Shown piece after piece: positions 27,695-39,159 of a stretch of DNA of 64,000 bases. Position 1 is the first letter of the stretch. Every line of letters begins with the position of its first letter. The translations under genes and the position numbers were made by a program. Source of the DNA: Candidatus Rokuibacteriota bacterium. Its GTDB lineage: Bacteria > Methylomirabilota > Methylomirabilia > Rokubacteriales > CSP1-6. The DNA is taken from contig QHSL01000067.1 of NCBI GenBank assembly GCA_003220435.1, positions 1 to 64,000 on the forward strand, given 5' to 3'. A model generated the notes under the pieces. The model saw only the letters and a list, made by a program, of their open reading frames with translations. It did no database searches and was not told the DNA's origin.

Positions 27695-28245
27695 CGATTC
27701 GTCTCCGTGAAGATCGTGTGGACCCGGCCCGCCAGCGTCGTGGACTCGTCGCCCATCCTCACGTCGAGGGCCGTCCCGTCCGCGATCGCTCCGCCGCGCG
27801 ACAGCCGAACCGGCGCGTCGGTCCAGAGCCGCCGCTCGGCACCCTGCCAGCGGAGCACGCTCGTTTCGAGCCGGAGCCCGTCGCTCGAGGTCAGCACGAC
27901 GTTGTTCCGGATCTCCACGTTCTTGGTCACCTCGTACAGGTCACCCTCCTCGCCGACGATGGTCCACGACCGATCGCGCTCGAACACGTTGACCGAGATG
28001 TTCCTGAGGGAGGTTCGTCCCTCGGCGTCGAAGATCAGGGCCTGCTCGGCCTTGAGCTGCCACCGCACGCCACCCGACTCTTCTTCGATCTGGGCGTCCT
28101 TGACCCGGAGGTCGGCGCTCGATGCGGCCGGACCCACCGACTCCACAGGGGCGGTCCGGCTCTTGGCGATGAGCGTGCCGGCGACCAGGAATACGAAGAG
28201 GGCGACGACTCCCAGAATCGCCCCGGCCATGCGCTTCGCTTTCAT
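27691..28245 (-). CDS. lptC: LPS export protein LptC
   Basis: A 184-residue bitopic protein that links the inner-membrane LptBFG complex to LptA. A single N-terminal membrane helix (about residues 8-27) is followed by a jellyroll-like domain with segments such as IEEESGGVRWQLKAEQALIF and EVTKNVEIRNNVVLTSSDG that fit the LptC family. It is the first gene of the lptC-lptA-lptB-rpoN-rapZ transcript. The ATG at 28245 lies only nine bases after a -10 element, so there is little room for a ribosome site. Confidence 0.88.
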   Translation of the reverse strand: MKAKRMAGAILGVVALFVFLVAGTLIAKSRTAPVESVGPAASSADLRVKDAQIEEESGGVRWQLKAEQALIFDAEGRTSLRNISVNVFERDRSWTIVGEEGDLYEVTKNVEIRNNVVLTSSDGLRLETSVLRWQGAERRLWTDAPVRLSRGGAIADGTALDVRMGDESTTLAGRVHTIFTETNR

Positions 28246-28254
28246 GCTCAGTCG

Positions 28255-28284
28255 ATTCTATAGGGAACGCGCAGAGGAATGCAA
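28255..28284 (-). promoter_or_regulatory. Promoter of the lptC-lptA-lptB-rpoN-rapZ operon
   Basis: TTGCAT (28284-28279), an 18-bp spacer and TAGAAT (28260-28255), read on the minus strand. The start codon follows nine bases after the -10 hexamer, implying a leaderless or nearly leaderless mRNA. Confidence 0.6.
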
Positions 28285-28340
28285 TTTCGATACCACGCTA
28301 ACTTGCAGGACGCGGGCTAGTTACCGGAAACACAGCGAAA

Positions 28341-29321
28341 CTAGACGATCTTTGCTCTGAGAATGTCATGCATGTGGATGACTCCGGCGGGCCGGCAGAC
28401 CCCGTCGAGGATCACCAGGCTGGTGATTTGCCACGTTTCCATCACCTCTAGTGCCTCGGCGGCCAGATCGTCGGCACGGATGGTCTTGGGCCCCCGGGTC
28501 GCCACCTGGCCGGCCGTCAGCTCGTCGATGGACCCACCCTTCAGGTGAAGCCGCCGTAGGTCGCCGTCAGTGATCACCCCGACGAGCTGGCCCGCCGCGT
28601 CGACGACGGTGGTCATGCCCTTCCGCTTGCGGGTCATCTCGGCGATGACCTCCCGAAGGGGCGTGCGCTCGGGGACGATCGGCATCGCGTCGCCCGTGAG
28701 CATCAGATCACCGACTCGAATCAGCGCCCGCCAGCCCAGCGTGCCCCGCGGATGCAGTGCCGCGTAGTCCTCGGGGCGGAGTCCGCGAAGCTCGAGCAGC
28801 GCGAGCGCGAGCGCGTCACCGGCGGCGAGCGCCGCGGTCGTGCTCGAGGTCGGCGCCAGATTCATCGGACACGCCTCCTCGGCGACGCTCACGTCCAGCA
28901 CGACCTCGCACTGCCGAGCCAGGGCCGAGGCCGGATTGCCCGTCATGAGCACGATCGGCACGCCAAGCCGCTTGAGCGGCGGCAGAATCGCCAGGACCTC
29001 GTCGGTCTCGCCCGAGTTCGACAGCGCCAGCACCACGTCGCCGCGTGCGACCATGCCGAGGTCACCGTGCACGCCCTCGGCCGGATGGAGGAAGTACGCG
29101 GGCGTCCCGGTCGACGCGAGCGTGGCCGCGATCTTGCGCCCGATCAGCCCCGACTTGCCCATCCCCGTGACGATCACGCGTCCGGCGCAGTGCCGTAAGA
29201 GCTCGACCGCGCGCTCGAAGCGGTCGTCGAGCTTGGGGATGAGATCGAGGATCGCCTTGGCCTCGAGCCGGAACACGCGCTCGGCCAACTTCCGGAGGTC
29301 GGGCCCGCGCTCGGGGCTCAC
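28341..29321 (-). CDS. kdsD: Arabinose-5-phosphate isomerase
   Basis: Converts ribulose-5-phosphate to arabinose-5-phosphate, the first step of Kdo synthesis for LPS. The 326-residue protein has the family layout: an SIS sugar-isomerase domain (about residues 40-175, with [22 protein letters not shown] and [12 protein letters not shown]) and two CBS domains in the C-terminal half ([11 protein letters not shown]..., then [14 protein letters not shown]...). It overlaps kdsA by four bases. kdsC, the Kdo-8-phosphate phosphatase gene often placed beside it, is not present. Confidence 0.94.
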   Translation of the reverse strand: MSPERGPDLRKLAERVFRLEAKAILDLIPKLDDRFERAVELLRHCAGRVIVTGMGKSGLIGRKIAATLASTGTPAYFLHPAEGVHGDLGMVARGDVVLALSNSGETDEVLAILPPLKRLGVPIVLMTGNPASALARQCEVVLDVSVAEEACPMNLAPTSSTTAALAAGDALALALLELRGLRPEDYAALHPRGTLGWRALIRVGDLMLTGDAMPIVPERTPLREVIAEMTRKRKGMTTVVDAAGQLVGVITDGDLRRLHLKGGSIDELTAGQVATRGPKTIRADDLAAEALEVMETWQITSLVILDGVCRPAGVIHMHDILRAKIV

Positions 29322-30159
29322 GAGTCACCGGCCGCCCGGATGGCGCCGAGTTGTCGCAGGAGCGGCGACAGGTCGTCGATGCGCAGCATGTTTGGACCGT
29401 CCGACAGCGGGCGGCCGTCGGCCAGCGTGCGGTCGGGATCCTCGTGCATCTCCATGAACAGTGCGTCCACGCCGAAGGCCACGGCGGCGCGCGCGAGCGC
29501 CGGCACGTACTGGCGCTCGCCGCCCGACCGGTCGCCGGCGCCGCCCGGCAGCTGGACCGAGTGCGTGGCGTCGAAGACGATCGGGTAGCCGAACTCGCGC
29601 ATGATGGCGAGGCCGCGCATGTCGACGACGAGATTGTTGTACCCGAAGCTCGTGCCGCGCTCGGTCAAGAGGATCGCCTCGTTGCCCTTCGACAGGATCT
29701 TGTCGACGACGTTCTTCATGTCGCGCGGGGCCACGAACTGCCCCTTCTTGACGTTCACCGGCTTACCGGTGGCCGCCGCGGCCAGGATCAGGTCGGTCTG
29801 CCGGCACAAGAACGCCGGGATCTGAATGACGTCGAGGACCTCGGCCGCCGGATCGACCTCGCTCACTTGATGCACGTCCGAAAGCACCGGGACTCTCAGG
29901 GTCTCGCGCACCTTCCGGAGGATGCGCAGGCCCTCGACGAGCCCCGGCCCCCGATAGCTGTTGACCGAAGAGCGGTTGGCCTTGTCGTAGGACGATTTGT
30001 AGATGAACGGCACCCGGCGCGCGGCCGCGATCGTCGCCAGGCGCTCGGCGGTCATGAGGGCGTGGCGCTCGTCCTCGATGGCGCAGGGACCGCCGATGAG
30101 CACGAGGGGACCGCCCCCGCCGATGGTGATGGGCCCGACCGTGACCGGACGCATGGCCG

Positions 30160-30163
<4 letters not shown>
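29318..30163 (-). CDS. kdsA: Kdo-8-phosphate synthase
   Basis: Condenses arabinose-5-phosphate with phosphoenolpyruvate to Kdo-8-phosphate. The 281-residue TIM barrel shows GGPCAIEDE near the start, the substrate segment [11 protein letters not shown], and [24 protein letters not shown]. The C of [10 protein letters not shown] and the later [16 protein letters not shown]-like stretch ([20 protein letters not shown]) match the metal-dependent class in part. The ATG at 30163 overlaps the pyrG stop; a second ATG at 30154 is possible. It is coupled to kdsD downstream. Confidence 0.95.
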
Positions 30164-31758
<1,595 letters not shown>

Positions 31759-31759
31759 C

Positions 31760-33406
31760 TCATCCTCCTTTCGCTAACCATTGTCTGACATGTTCCTCCT
31801 CCATCGCTCGGCTCGCGAGCGTGCCGTCGAGCCGCGCGTCCCGCATCTCGGCGAGCACGCGTGCCACGGCCGGGCCGCGCGGAACGCCGAGCGCGACGAC
31901 GTCGTCGCCGCTGAGCGCCCCGGGGCGCGGCGGGAGCCCGACGAACCAGTCGAGCAACTCGCGCACGGCGCGTGTCCCCCGCAGCCAGAGCCAGCCGAGC
32001 TCGACGGGGGCGCGGGCGCGGAGCAGGCGCGCGCGCTCGCTGGGCGCTCGGGCGGCGACGAGTCGGGAGGCGAGCGACTCCGCCGTCGACCGCGCGCGCT
32101 CCAGCGTGACGAGCGGGCCGCCGGTGAGCCCGAGGTGGGCGAGCGCGGCGGCGGCGACGCCGTCGCTCTGGTCGGCGACGATCGCGAGCGCGGCGAGCTC
32201 GAGGGGGTCGAGGTCGAGCGCCCGCGCCTGCGCCCACGCCAGCGTCGGAGGAAGCGCGGCCAGCCGGCGGCGACTCGTGGCGGTGAACCGGAGGCGGGCG
32301 TCGAAGAGACGGTAGGCCCCGACGCTGCCGAGCCGGGTGAGAACGGCACCGACGTGGGGCTCCACCAGGATGCGCTGGAGCTCGGCGGCGATCCGCTGGC
32401 CCGACAGCGCCTCGTACGGGACCAGACGCAGCGCGAGCGCCTGTGCCCGCAGCGTGGCGCCCTCGAACGTGAGACCGAGGCGCGCCGCATACCGGGCGGC
32501 GCGGAAGATCCGGGTCGGGTCCTCGACGAACGTGAGCGGATGGAGGCCCCGCAGCCGGCGCCGCGCCAGATCGGCTCGGGCGCCGAGCGGATCGATCAGC
32601 CCGAACTGACCCGACGAGAGCTCGATCGCCATGGCGTTGACCGTGAAGTCACGCCTGAGCAGATCCTGGCCGACCCCGGCCGGCATCACGCGCGGGAGCG
32701 CCCCCGGCGACTCGTAGCGCTCCGCTCGAGCCGTCGCCACGTCGATCCGCCCGAACGCGGGCGTGTCGACCGAGGCGGTCAGGAATCGGCGATGCTCCAG
32801 GAGTGTGCCACCGAGAGTGCCCGCCAGCCGCCGCGCCACCGTGGGCCCGTCGCCCTCGACCACGACGTCGAGATCGCGCCGCGCGATCGGCGCCCCGCGC
32901 CACAGGTCGCGCACGAGCCCGCCCACCAGGAACGCGCGGCTGTCGTGCTCCTCCGCGATGCGGCCGATCGTCACGAGCAGCTCGCGCGCGTCGGCCGACA
33001 GTCCCCGGCCGACGTGGGCGGCCGCCGACGCGTCGGGCAGCGCCACACCGGCGAGACGGCCGCTCACCGCGCGGCCCGGTCCCTTCGCGCTCCGCACCAC
33101 GACCAGCGGTGCGCCGCCGGCCAGGAGCCGCCGCACCGCCGTCTCGCCGACGCCCTCGTCGACGGACGGCAGCGGCCGGGCGAGCGTCGTCGCTCGGAGC
33201 GTGCCGAGGCCGAGCGCGTCGGCGCGGACGAGATCGTCGCGAAGGACCCGCGCGGCGCCGGCCGTGAGCACGCCGGCATTCCGCCGCCGCGCGAGCGCCA
33301 GCGCCTCGCGAACGCAGGCACCCCGCGGCAGCGTCGCGGTCGCGACGTCCGCGAGATCGGCCGCCACGAGGCTCACCTGGGGATAAACGTGCGCACGCTT
33401 CGCCAT
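31760..33406 (-). CDS. tRNA nucleotidyltransferase (CCA- or A-adding) with N-terminal CBS-like region
   Basis: A 548-residue class II nucleotidyltransferase that adds C and/or A to tRNA 3' ends. The catalytic head (from about residue 150) shows [11 protein letters not shown], the metal pair in [11 protein letters not shown], and the conserved [13 protein letters not shown]. Helical neck and body domains follow with [17 protein letters not shown]. The first 140 residues are extra compared with minimal enzymes. They look like degenerate CBS domains ([25 protein letters not shown]), similar to A-adding enzymes that carry DHH and CBS domains, but no DHH part is present. Start ATG at 33406, two bases after xerD. 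Confidence 0.88.
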   Translation of the reverse strand: MAKRAHVYPQVSLVAADLADVATATLPRGACVREALALARRRNAGVLTAGAARVLRDDLVRADALGLGTLRATTLARPLPSVDEGVGETAVRRLLAGGAPLVVVRSAKGPGRAVSGRLAGVALPDASAAAHVGRGLSADARELLVTIGRIAEEHDSRAFLVGGLVRDLWRGAPIARRDLDVVVEGDGPTVARRLAGTLGGTLLEHRRFLTASVDTPAFGRIDVATARAERYESPGALPRVMPAGVGQDLLRRDFTVNAMAIELSSGQFGLIDPLGARADLARRRLRGLHPLTFVEDPTRIFRAARYAARLGLTFEGATLRAQALALRLVPYEALSGQRIAAELQRILVEPHVGAVLTRLGSVGAYRLFDARLRFTATSRRRLAALPPTLAWAQARALDLDPLELAALAIVADQSDGVAAAALAHLGLTGGPLVTLERARSTAESLASRLVAARAPSERARLLRARAPVELGWLWLRGTRAVRELLDWFVGLPPRPGALSGDDVVALGVPRGPAVARVLAEMRDARLDGTLASRAMEEEHVRQWLAKGG

Positions 33407-33408
33407 GC

Positions 33409-34293
33409 TCACGCGCGTGGGTGGAATCGTCGGTACATGCGCAGCAGCGTGGCCGACGGCAGGTGCGTGTAGATCTGGGTCGTCGCGATGTCGGCGTGAC
33501 CGAGCATCGCCTGGACCGAGCGGAGATCGGCGCCACCCTCGAGGAGATGGCTCGCGAACGAATGGCGGAGCACGTGCGGTGAGACGTTGCGACGAAGGCC
33601 GGCCGTCGCCGCCGCCCGGCGCACGATCGCCCAGAGCGACTGCCGCGAGAGCGGTCCCCCGCGCGGGTTCACGAACAGCCGGCCGCTGTCGCGCTTGCGC
33701 GTGTAGAGCGGCCGCGCCTCGCGGAGATAGCGCGTGATCCACTGCGCCGCTTCGGCGCCGAGGGGCACCAGGCGCTGCTTGCGACCCTTGCCGGTGCAGA
33801 CGACGTAGCCCGCGGTGAGGTTGACGTCGTCGCCGGTGAGGCCGAGGCACTCGGAGGCCCGCATGCCGGTCGCGTAGAGGAGCTCGAGCACCGTGCGATC
33901 CCGCACGCCGCGCGGCGAAGCCGGATCGGGCGCCTCGACGAGCGCCGCCGCGTCCTGCGGCGAGAGCGTGCGCGGGAGCGCCCGCGGCCGGCGCGGGACT
34001 TCCAGATGCTCGGTGGGATCGCGCCGAAGCTCGCCCTCGTTGACCAGGTGCCGGAACAATCCCCTGAGCGCCGAGACACGTCGCGCCACGCTGGAGGAGC
34101 GAAGGCCGCGCGTGCGCAGACGCTGGAGGTATCCGACGAGATCGTCCGGGCTGGTCCGGTGGAGCGCGCGCCGCTGGTCGTTCAGGAACTGCGTGAAGTC
34201 GGTGAGATCGCGACGGTAGGCGGCGAGAGTATTCCGGGACGCCCCCCGCTCCGCCTGGAGGGCCCCGAGATACTCAACCACCACATCGGTCAT
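33409..34293 (-). CDS. Tyrosine recombinase XerC/XerD type
   Basis: A 294-residue site-specific recombinase that resolves chromosome dimers at dif. The N-terminal SAM-like core-binding domain (residues 1-90) is followed by the catalytic domain with all active residues: Arg in YATGMRASE, Lys in TGKGRKQRLVPL, His and Arg in HVLRHSFASHL, His in LGHADIATTQIY, and the nucleophile Tyr in that last motif. The length and lack of extra domains fit a housekeeping Xer protein rather than a phage integrase. No dif-like site was recognised nearby. It probably starts a transcript from the extended -10 at 34310-34315. Confidence 0.92.
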   Translation of the reverse strand: MTDVVVEYLGALQAERGASRNTLAAYRRDLTDFTQFLNDQRRALHRTSPDDLVGYLQRLRTRGLRSSSVARRVSALRGLFRHLVNEGELRRDPTEHLEVPRRPRALPRTLSPQDAAALVEAPDPASPRGVRDRTVLELLYATGMRASECLGLTGDDVNLTAGYVVCTGKGRKQRLVPLGAEAAQWITRYLREARPLYTRKRDSGRLFVNPRGGPLSRQSLWAIVRRAAATAGLRRNVSPHVLRHSFASHLLEGGADLRSVQAMLGHADIATTQIYTHLPSATLLRMYRRFHPRA

Positions 34294-34309
34294 AGAGTGA
34301 CCACGTCGG

Positions 34310-34315
34310 ATTCTA
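34310..34315 (-). promoter_or_regulatory. Extended -10 element before the Xer recombinase gene
   Basis: TGATAGAAT on the minus strand, that is TAGAAT preceded by TGN, 16 bases before the ATG. No strong -35 was found, which is tolerated with an extended -10. Confidence 0.4.
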
Positions 34316-34350
34316 TCACGACGCAGATGAATCGAGAAGCCGCGGACCGC

Positions 34351-35955
34351 TCAGGCGCGCTCGGTGACGTCGCGACCGCGCCGTCGGATCAATCGCGCGA
34401 GCACCGTGCGCTCCGGCATGCCCAGCAGCACGCTGCCGAGCCAGAAGAGCGCACCGCCGACCGCGATCGTCGCGGCCAGCCACGCCCCGTCGAGCGCGAG
34501 CGCCGCGCGCGGCGGCCACAGCACGAGCGCCAGCCAGCAGACGCCGAGCAACGGCAGCGACGCGAGCGCGGCGCGCAGCGTCGTGCTCGCCAGCGCGCGC
34601 AGGCCGAGGCGCCCCAGGCGGCGACGGGCGACCAGGAGGAGCGCCAGGAGATTGACGTAGGCCCCGGCCGACGAGGCGCCGGCGAGGCCGGCGTGGGCCA
34701 GCGGCCCCATCAGCGCCACGGCCGCCACCACGTTGGCGACGACCGCCACGATGCCCCAGCGCACGGCGGTGGTCGCTTCGCCCAGCGCGTAGAACGCCTG
34801 TGCGGCGATGCGCGATCCCGCGAACCCCGCGAGCCCGACGGCGTACCACGCGAGCGCCTCCGCGGTCGCCGCCGTCTCGGCGGGTCCGAACCGCCCTCGC
34901 TCGAAGAGCACGCGGACGATCGGCGTCCGCAACACCACCAGCCCGATCGTCGCCGGCACCGACACGTACACGCTAAGCCTCAGCGCGAAGTTCAGCGTGC
35001 CGGCGAGCGCGGCCCGGTCCTCGGTCGCCGCCTGGCGCGCCATCACCGGCAGCGAGGCCGAGGCGAGCGCGATGCCGAAGACGCCGAGGGGAAACTCCAT
35101 GACCCGGTCGGCGTAATAGAGATACGAGATCGAGCCCTCGGACAGGAACGACGCCAGCAGCGTGTTCACGAACACCATCACCTGAACGGCCGCCAATCCG
35201 AAGACGGAAGGCAGCAGGAGGCGCGTGATCCGTCCGATCGCCGGATGGCCGAGCTCGGTCGATGGCCGCACCAGCAGGCTGCAGGCGCGCAGGCCGGGGA
35301 CCTGCACAAGCAGCTGGCCGACTCCGCCCAGGAGCACGCCGAGCGCGAGCGAGAGGATCGGCGGCTCGAGGTGCCGGACGAGCAGCACGACGGCGGCGAT
35401 CATTCCCACGTTGAGCACGGCGGGACCGATGGCACCGGCGAAGAACCGGCCCTGCGAGTTCAGCACGCCCGTGGCCATGGCCGCGAGCCCGACCAGCGGC
35501 AGGTACGGGAACATCACCTGGGTCAACATGATCGCGAGCGCCGCCTTCCCCCGGTCGGCCATGAAGCCCGGCGCGATCGCGCGCAAGATCCACGGGGCGG
35601 CGACGATGCCCAGCACGGTGGTCACCGTCAGCGCAATGAGCGCCAGCCCCAGCACGGCGCGGAGCATGCGGCGGAGCTCGGAGGGGGAGCCCGTCGCGGT
35701 GTACTCGGTGAAGACCGGGATCATCGCGGTCGACAGGGCGCCCTCCGCGAGCAGGCGCCGCAGGATGTTGGGGATCCGGAACGCGACGAAGAAGGCGTCG
35801 GTCACGGGTCCGGCGCCGAACGCGCGGGCGACGACCATGTCCCGCACGAACCCGAGCAGGCGGCTCAGCAGCGTCGCCCCGCCGATCGAGCCCAGCGCCT
35901 GGACGACCTGCCCTTCGCTGCCGCTCACCTTGAATTTCCCCGGCCCCTGCGGCAT
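34351..35955 (-). CDS. murJ: Lipid II flippase MurJ
   Basis: A 534-residue multi-pass protein of the MurJ/MviN branch of the MOP exporter superfamily, which moves lipid II to the periplasm for peptidoglycan synthesis. The N-terminal signature is clear: GGATLLSRLLGFVRDMVVARAFG, TDAFFVAFRIPNILRRLLAEG and MIPVFTEY. About 14 hydrophobic helices can be counted. The ATG at 35955 is used; an upstream in-frame ATG would overlap the rpsT leader. It is divergent from rpsT with 50 bases between. Confidence 0.94.
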   Translation of the reverse strand: MPQGPGKFKVSGSEGQVVQALGSIGGATLLSRLLGFVRDMVVARAFGAGPVTDAFFVAFRIPNILRRLLAEGALSTAMIPVFTEYTATGSPSELRRMLRAVLGLALIALTVTTVLGIVAAPWILRAIAPGFMADRGKAALAIMLTQVMFPYLPLVGLAAMATGVLNSQGRFFAGAIGPAVLNVGMIAAVVLLVRHLEPPILSLALGVLLGGVGQLLVQVPGLRACSLLVRPSTELGHPAIGRITRLLLPSVFGLAAVQVMVFVNTLLASFLSEGSISYLYYADRVMEFPLGVFGIALASASLPVMARQAATEDRAALAGTLNFALRLSVYVSVPATIGLVVLRTPIVRVLFERGRFGPAETAATAEALAWYAVGLAGFAGSRIAAQAFYALGEATTAVRWGIVAVVANVVAAVALMGPLAHAGLAGASSAGAYVNLLALLLVARRRLGRLGLRALASTTLRAALASLPLLGVCWLALVLWPPRAALALDGAWLAATIAVGGALFWLGSVLLGMPERTVLARLIRRRGRDVTERA

Positions 35956-35977
35956 GATGCAACGCGTAGTCCGATTC

Positions 35978-35991
35978 GACTCAAACGAGTC
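35978..35991 (+). other. Small hairpin just before the rpsT ribosome site
   Basis: GACTC, loop AAAC, GAGTC, ending one base before an AAGGAG ribosome site. S20 controls its own synthesis in enterobacteria; a similar role here is only a possibility because the stem is short. Confidence 0.3.
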
Positions 35992-36005
35992 CAAGGAGCG
36001 TTCAC

Positions 36006-36257
36006 GTGGCGAACACGAAGTCGGCGATGAAACGGGTGCGGCAAAACGAGCGACGGCGTTTGCGTAATCGGGCCATACGCTCGAAGATGCGCGGCGCGAT
36101 CAAGGACGCGCGCGCCGCCGATGGCGCCTCGCGCTCCAGCATCGTGTTGGAGGCCATCCGCGCCCTGGATAAGGCCGTCACCAAGGGCGTGATTCACCGC
36201 AACACGGCGGCTCGCAAGAAGTCGGCGCTTGCGCGCCGGCTCGTCACCGCGAAGTAG
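36006..36257 (+). CDS. rpsT: 30S ribosomal protein S20
   Basis: An 83-residue, highly basic protein of the small ribosomal subunit that binds 16S rRNA early in assembly. The N-terminus ANTKSAMKRVRQNERRRLRN and the C-terminal KGVIHRNTAARKKSALARR are typical of S20. The start is GTG at 36006 with an AAGGAG ribosome site eight bases upstream; GTG or TTG starts are also seen for this gene in other phyla. It stands alone, divergent from murJ and convergent with the ceramidase-like gene, 13 bases apart. Confidence 0.97.
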   Translation: MANTKSAMKRVRQNERRRLRNRAIRSKMRGAIKDARAADGASRSSIVLEAIRALDKAVTKGVIHRNTAARKKSALARRLVTAK

Positions 36258-36270
36258 TTCCGACTTTCCC

Positions 36271-37641
36271 TCACCGCGCGCCCGTCCGGTAGTCGCAGGA
36301 GGACGGCGTGCGGGTCACCGAGCGCGAGCGTCCCCGTAGCCGATAGAGCAGGTCGACGGCGGCGTCGGTCAGGCACGCGCCCGCGTCCGGTCCGTACAGC
36401 GTCGCGCACGCGACGTACCCCGAGCGCTGGGCGTCGATCGGCGTCACGAAGTAGCCCAGGTAGTCGTTCGAGAGGCCGGCGACGAACGTCGACGCGAAGA
36501 GCTCGCGTCCTTCTCGCTTGATCGCCTGTCCGAACGCCGTCTGCAGCTCGCCGGGTATGGTGACCCAGCCGGTGTCCCCGAGCGCGACCCCGATGAGCTC
36601 GGTGTCGTCGGGCAGCGCGGACCAGAGCGGGACCCGGACGAACGCCGGGAGCCATCGGCCGACGCAGCCCCGCAGCGAGAGGGCCCCGGCCGGCAACCCG
36701 ACCTGGCGTTGCGCCACCCGCAGCGTCGAGACCGGCGCGGGCTTGGCTCGCGCCCACCCGGCCTCGACCGCGGCGGCCAGCTGGTCCGCGGTGTCGCGCA
36801 GGGCCGCCTCGCCGTGGCGCGCAGGACTCACGTCGCCGACGGCGCCGTTGACGAACAGGGCCGGCACGCCGAGCTTCTGCTCGAGCCGCGCGGAGGCCAC
36901 CCCCATCACATCGCCCGACAGGCGCAGATTGGAGGCGGGCAGCATGGTCCCGTGGATCGAGAAGTTCCACACCAATGCGAGCGGCCCGCCACTCGCGCTC
37001 GTGACCTTGAGCACGACGATCTCGGAGTCGAGCGGGCGGGCGAGGCGGCTCAGGGTCACGGCGGGGGCTGCGACGCTGATCGCCGCCACCAGCGCCGGGA
37101 CGCGCGCGCCGTCCGCCTGCCGGATCGCCGCGGCGGCCCCTTCGACGAGCGCCGCGCGCACCACCCAGTCCAGGCGATCGACCGCGACCACGCTCATGAG
37201 CGCCGAGTCCAGAAAGGCGCCGGGCCCGGAGTGCGTGTGGGACGCCGAGACGATGAGCGTCGCCGGCGGGACGCCCGCGCTGGTCAGGCGCTCCCGAACG
37301 GCCCGGGTGAACTCGCGATCGACCGCGATGAGTTCGAGGGTGACCCAGGCCAGGCGCGTGGTCCCGCTCTCGAGGACGAGCGCGCGCGCCACGAGCGGAT
37401 CCTGCGTGCCCGAGGAGGGAGCGAACCAGAACGCGTGGGGATGCTGGCCGAGGATGTCCGGGAACAGCAGGCGTCGCTTCGGGCTCCCGTAGCCGGCGAG
37501 CGGCGTCCCCGGCGGGACGCTCAGCGCGGTCGACGCCGCGCCGGCGGTCACACAGTCGGCGCAGCGCTCGGCGCCGGCCGCGATGCCGGCGATGCTCGCC
37601 GCCGCGAGAATGACGGCGAGGAAGATCGCCCGAGCGGTCAC
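36271..37641 (-). CDS. Neutral/alkaline ceramidase family amidase, exported
   Basis: A 456-residue protein with an N-terminal signal peptide (to about residue 23) and the signatures of the neutral ceramidase N-terminal domain: the zinc motif SASHTHSGPG with His135 and His137, another His in WNFSIHGT (His230), and the nucleophile motif GDVSP with Ser272. Family enzymes of about 650-700 residues hydrolyse the amide of ceramides; this one is shorter and lacks the C-terminal immunoglobulin-like domain, so the substrate may be another N-acyl lipid or amide. The GTG start overlaps the holA stop (GTGA), suggesting co-transcription. Confidence 0.8.
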   Translation of the reverse strand: MTARAIFLAVILAAASIAGIAAGAERCADCVTAGAASTALSVPPGTPLAGYGSPKRRLLFPDILGQHPHAFWFAPSSGTQDPLVARALVLESGTTRLAWVTLELIAVDREFTRAVRERLTSAGVPPATLIVSASHTHSGPGAFLDSALMSVVAVDRLDWVVRAALVEGAAAAIRQADGARVPALVAAISVAAPAVTLSRLARPLDSEIVVLKVTSASGGPLALVWNFSIHGTMLPASNLRLSGDVMGVASARLEQKLGVPALFVNGAVGDVSPARHGEAALRDTADQLAAAVEAGWARAKPAPVSTLRVAQRQVGLPAGALSLRGCVGRWLPAFVRVPLWSALPDDTELIGVALGDTGWVTIPGELQTAFGQAIKREGRELFASTFVAGLSNDYLGYFVTPIDAQRSGYVACATLYGPDAGACLTDAAVDLLYRLRGRSRSVTRTPSSCDYRTGAR

Positions 37642-38651
37642 CTCTCCACGCACAGGTCGGCGACCAGGGCCGCCATCTCCGCCCACGGCTCGCCGCTGCT
37701 CTTGAGCCGCCGCTCGGCGTCCCAACACCGGCGGAGCTTCCACGCGAACAGCGCTTCCGAGCCGCCGGTGGCGCCGGTGATCGCCTCGATCACGGCGGGC
37801 GGCCTGCGAAGGGCGCGGGAGATCTCGTCGAGGCCGCGGCCGCGGCGGCGCCACGCGACCGCGGTCCATGCCGTCCTCACGTCACGCGTCAGGACGGAGA
37901 GCAGGAGGTTCCAGTCCTCGGTCGCGAGGAGCCGATCCAGCGTTTTCAGCGCCGCCGCACGGTCCCGGCGCTCGACCGCGCGCGTCAGGTCGAAGATCGC
38001 GTCGAGACGATGCTCGCCTACGACCGCGCTGACGTCCTTCACGCTGACCGCGCGGTTGTCGGGCCCACCCGCCAGCGCCGCTTTGCGCGCCTCGCCGAGG
38101 AGCGCCGCAGAGTCCTCGCCGGTGAGCTCGACGAGGAGCCGTGCGGCCTCGTCGGTGACGGTCAGCCCTTCGGCCGCCGCGCGCTGGCGCAGCCAGCCCG
38201 CGAGCTCGCGCGGCGCACGCGCCGGGAGCTCGACGATCGCGCCGGCGGGCAGCGCGCCGAGCAGCCAGTGGTCCGTCCGGCGGTCGCGCGAGGCGCGCAA
38301 CGGCTCGTCGGCGAGGAGCAGCAGGCAGCTCGCCGGATTCGGGCTCGCGGCATAGGCGGCGAGCGCGTCCGCGCCTCTCGCCGCGAGCGCCTGGGCGCGC
38401 CGGACCGCGACGAGTCGTCGGCCGCCGCCGAACGGCAGCGTCAGGGCCGATCGGACGATCTCGTCGACCCCGCGCTCGCGCCCGTCGAACACCTCACGGC
38501 CCCACGCCGCCAGCGCGAGATCAGGAAAGAGACCGCGGGTCGCCGTGGTGAGCGCGTCGTCGAGAAGCTGGCCGTCGGCGCCGTGCAGAAGATTGAGTGG
38601 CGGCGCTTCGCCGCGCTCGGCCTGCCGGAGGAACGTCTCGTAGGCCGTCAA
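37638..38651 (-). CDS. holA: DNA polymerase III delta subunit
   Basis: A 337-residue clamp-loader subunit that opens the sliding clamp. The sequence follows the family: LLHGADGQLLDDAL near the start, a degenerate nucleotide-binding core (ALTLPFGGGRRLVAVRRAQAL, then ASCLLLLADEPLR), the helical lid, and a C-terminal collar with NLLLSVLTRDVRTAW. The weak P-loop is normal for delta. It sits between lptE and the ceramidase-like gene with four-base overlaps at both ends, matching the lptE-holA pairing seen in many Gram-negative bacteria. Confidence 0.9.
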   Translation of the reverse strand: MTAYETFLRQAERGEAPPLNLLHGADGQLLDDALTTATRGLFPDLALAAWGREVFDGRERGVDEIVRSALTLPFGGGRRLVAVRRAQALAARGADALAAYAASPNPASCLLLLADEPLRASRDRRTDHWLLGALPAGAIVELPARAPRELAGWLRQRAAAEGLTVTDEAARLLVELTGEDSAALLGEARKAALAGGPDNRAVSVKDVSAVVGEHRLDAIFDLTRAVERRDRAAALKTLDRLLATEDWNLLLSVLTRDVRTAWTAVAWRRRGRGLDEISRALRRPPAVIEAITGATGGSEALFAWKLRRCWDAERRLKSSGEPWAEMAALVADLCVER

Positions 38652-39159
38652 AAGCGGTCGACGGCGAGGCTGACGATGGCGCGCCCGATGTCGATCGCGG
38701 CGGCCCGAACGGCCGATTCCTCCCGCGAGATCGTCTGGGAGACGGCGCCCAGGACCTGAAAGTCCGCCTTCTCACGCAGCCCCTGCTGCTCGAAGAGCAC
38801 CGTGTTCCGCTGGACGTCGCGGAACCGGAGGTTCAGGGTCACGACGAGCCGATACACGCGCGCGTTGGCGTGGGCATCGAACGCGATCGACTGGAGGGAG
38901 TAGCCGACCACTTCGCCCTCGAGGATGGAGTCCGCGGCCTCCGGGCTGACGACGCGCAGCCGACCGTTGGTGGAGAACGCCTCCACGACGGCGCTCGTCA
39001 GGAGGCTTTCGACGGCCGGCTCCGCGGTCCGGTTCGCGAACACCGGTACTGCCACCGTCCGGATGTGATCGGGAAGGTTGCCGCGCAGGGAGTAGCCGCA
39101 GCCAGCCGACCCGAGCGCGAGCAGGACGAGGCCGAGCGCTCGCGCGCGGCCGACACCCG

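Noticed and set aside
33409-34293. Phage integrase marking a genomic island
   Set aside because: The protein has the compact Xer layout, sits among housekeeping genes, and no attachment-site repeats or tRNA gene were found nearby.
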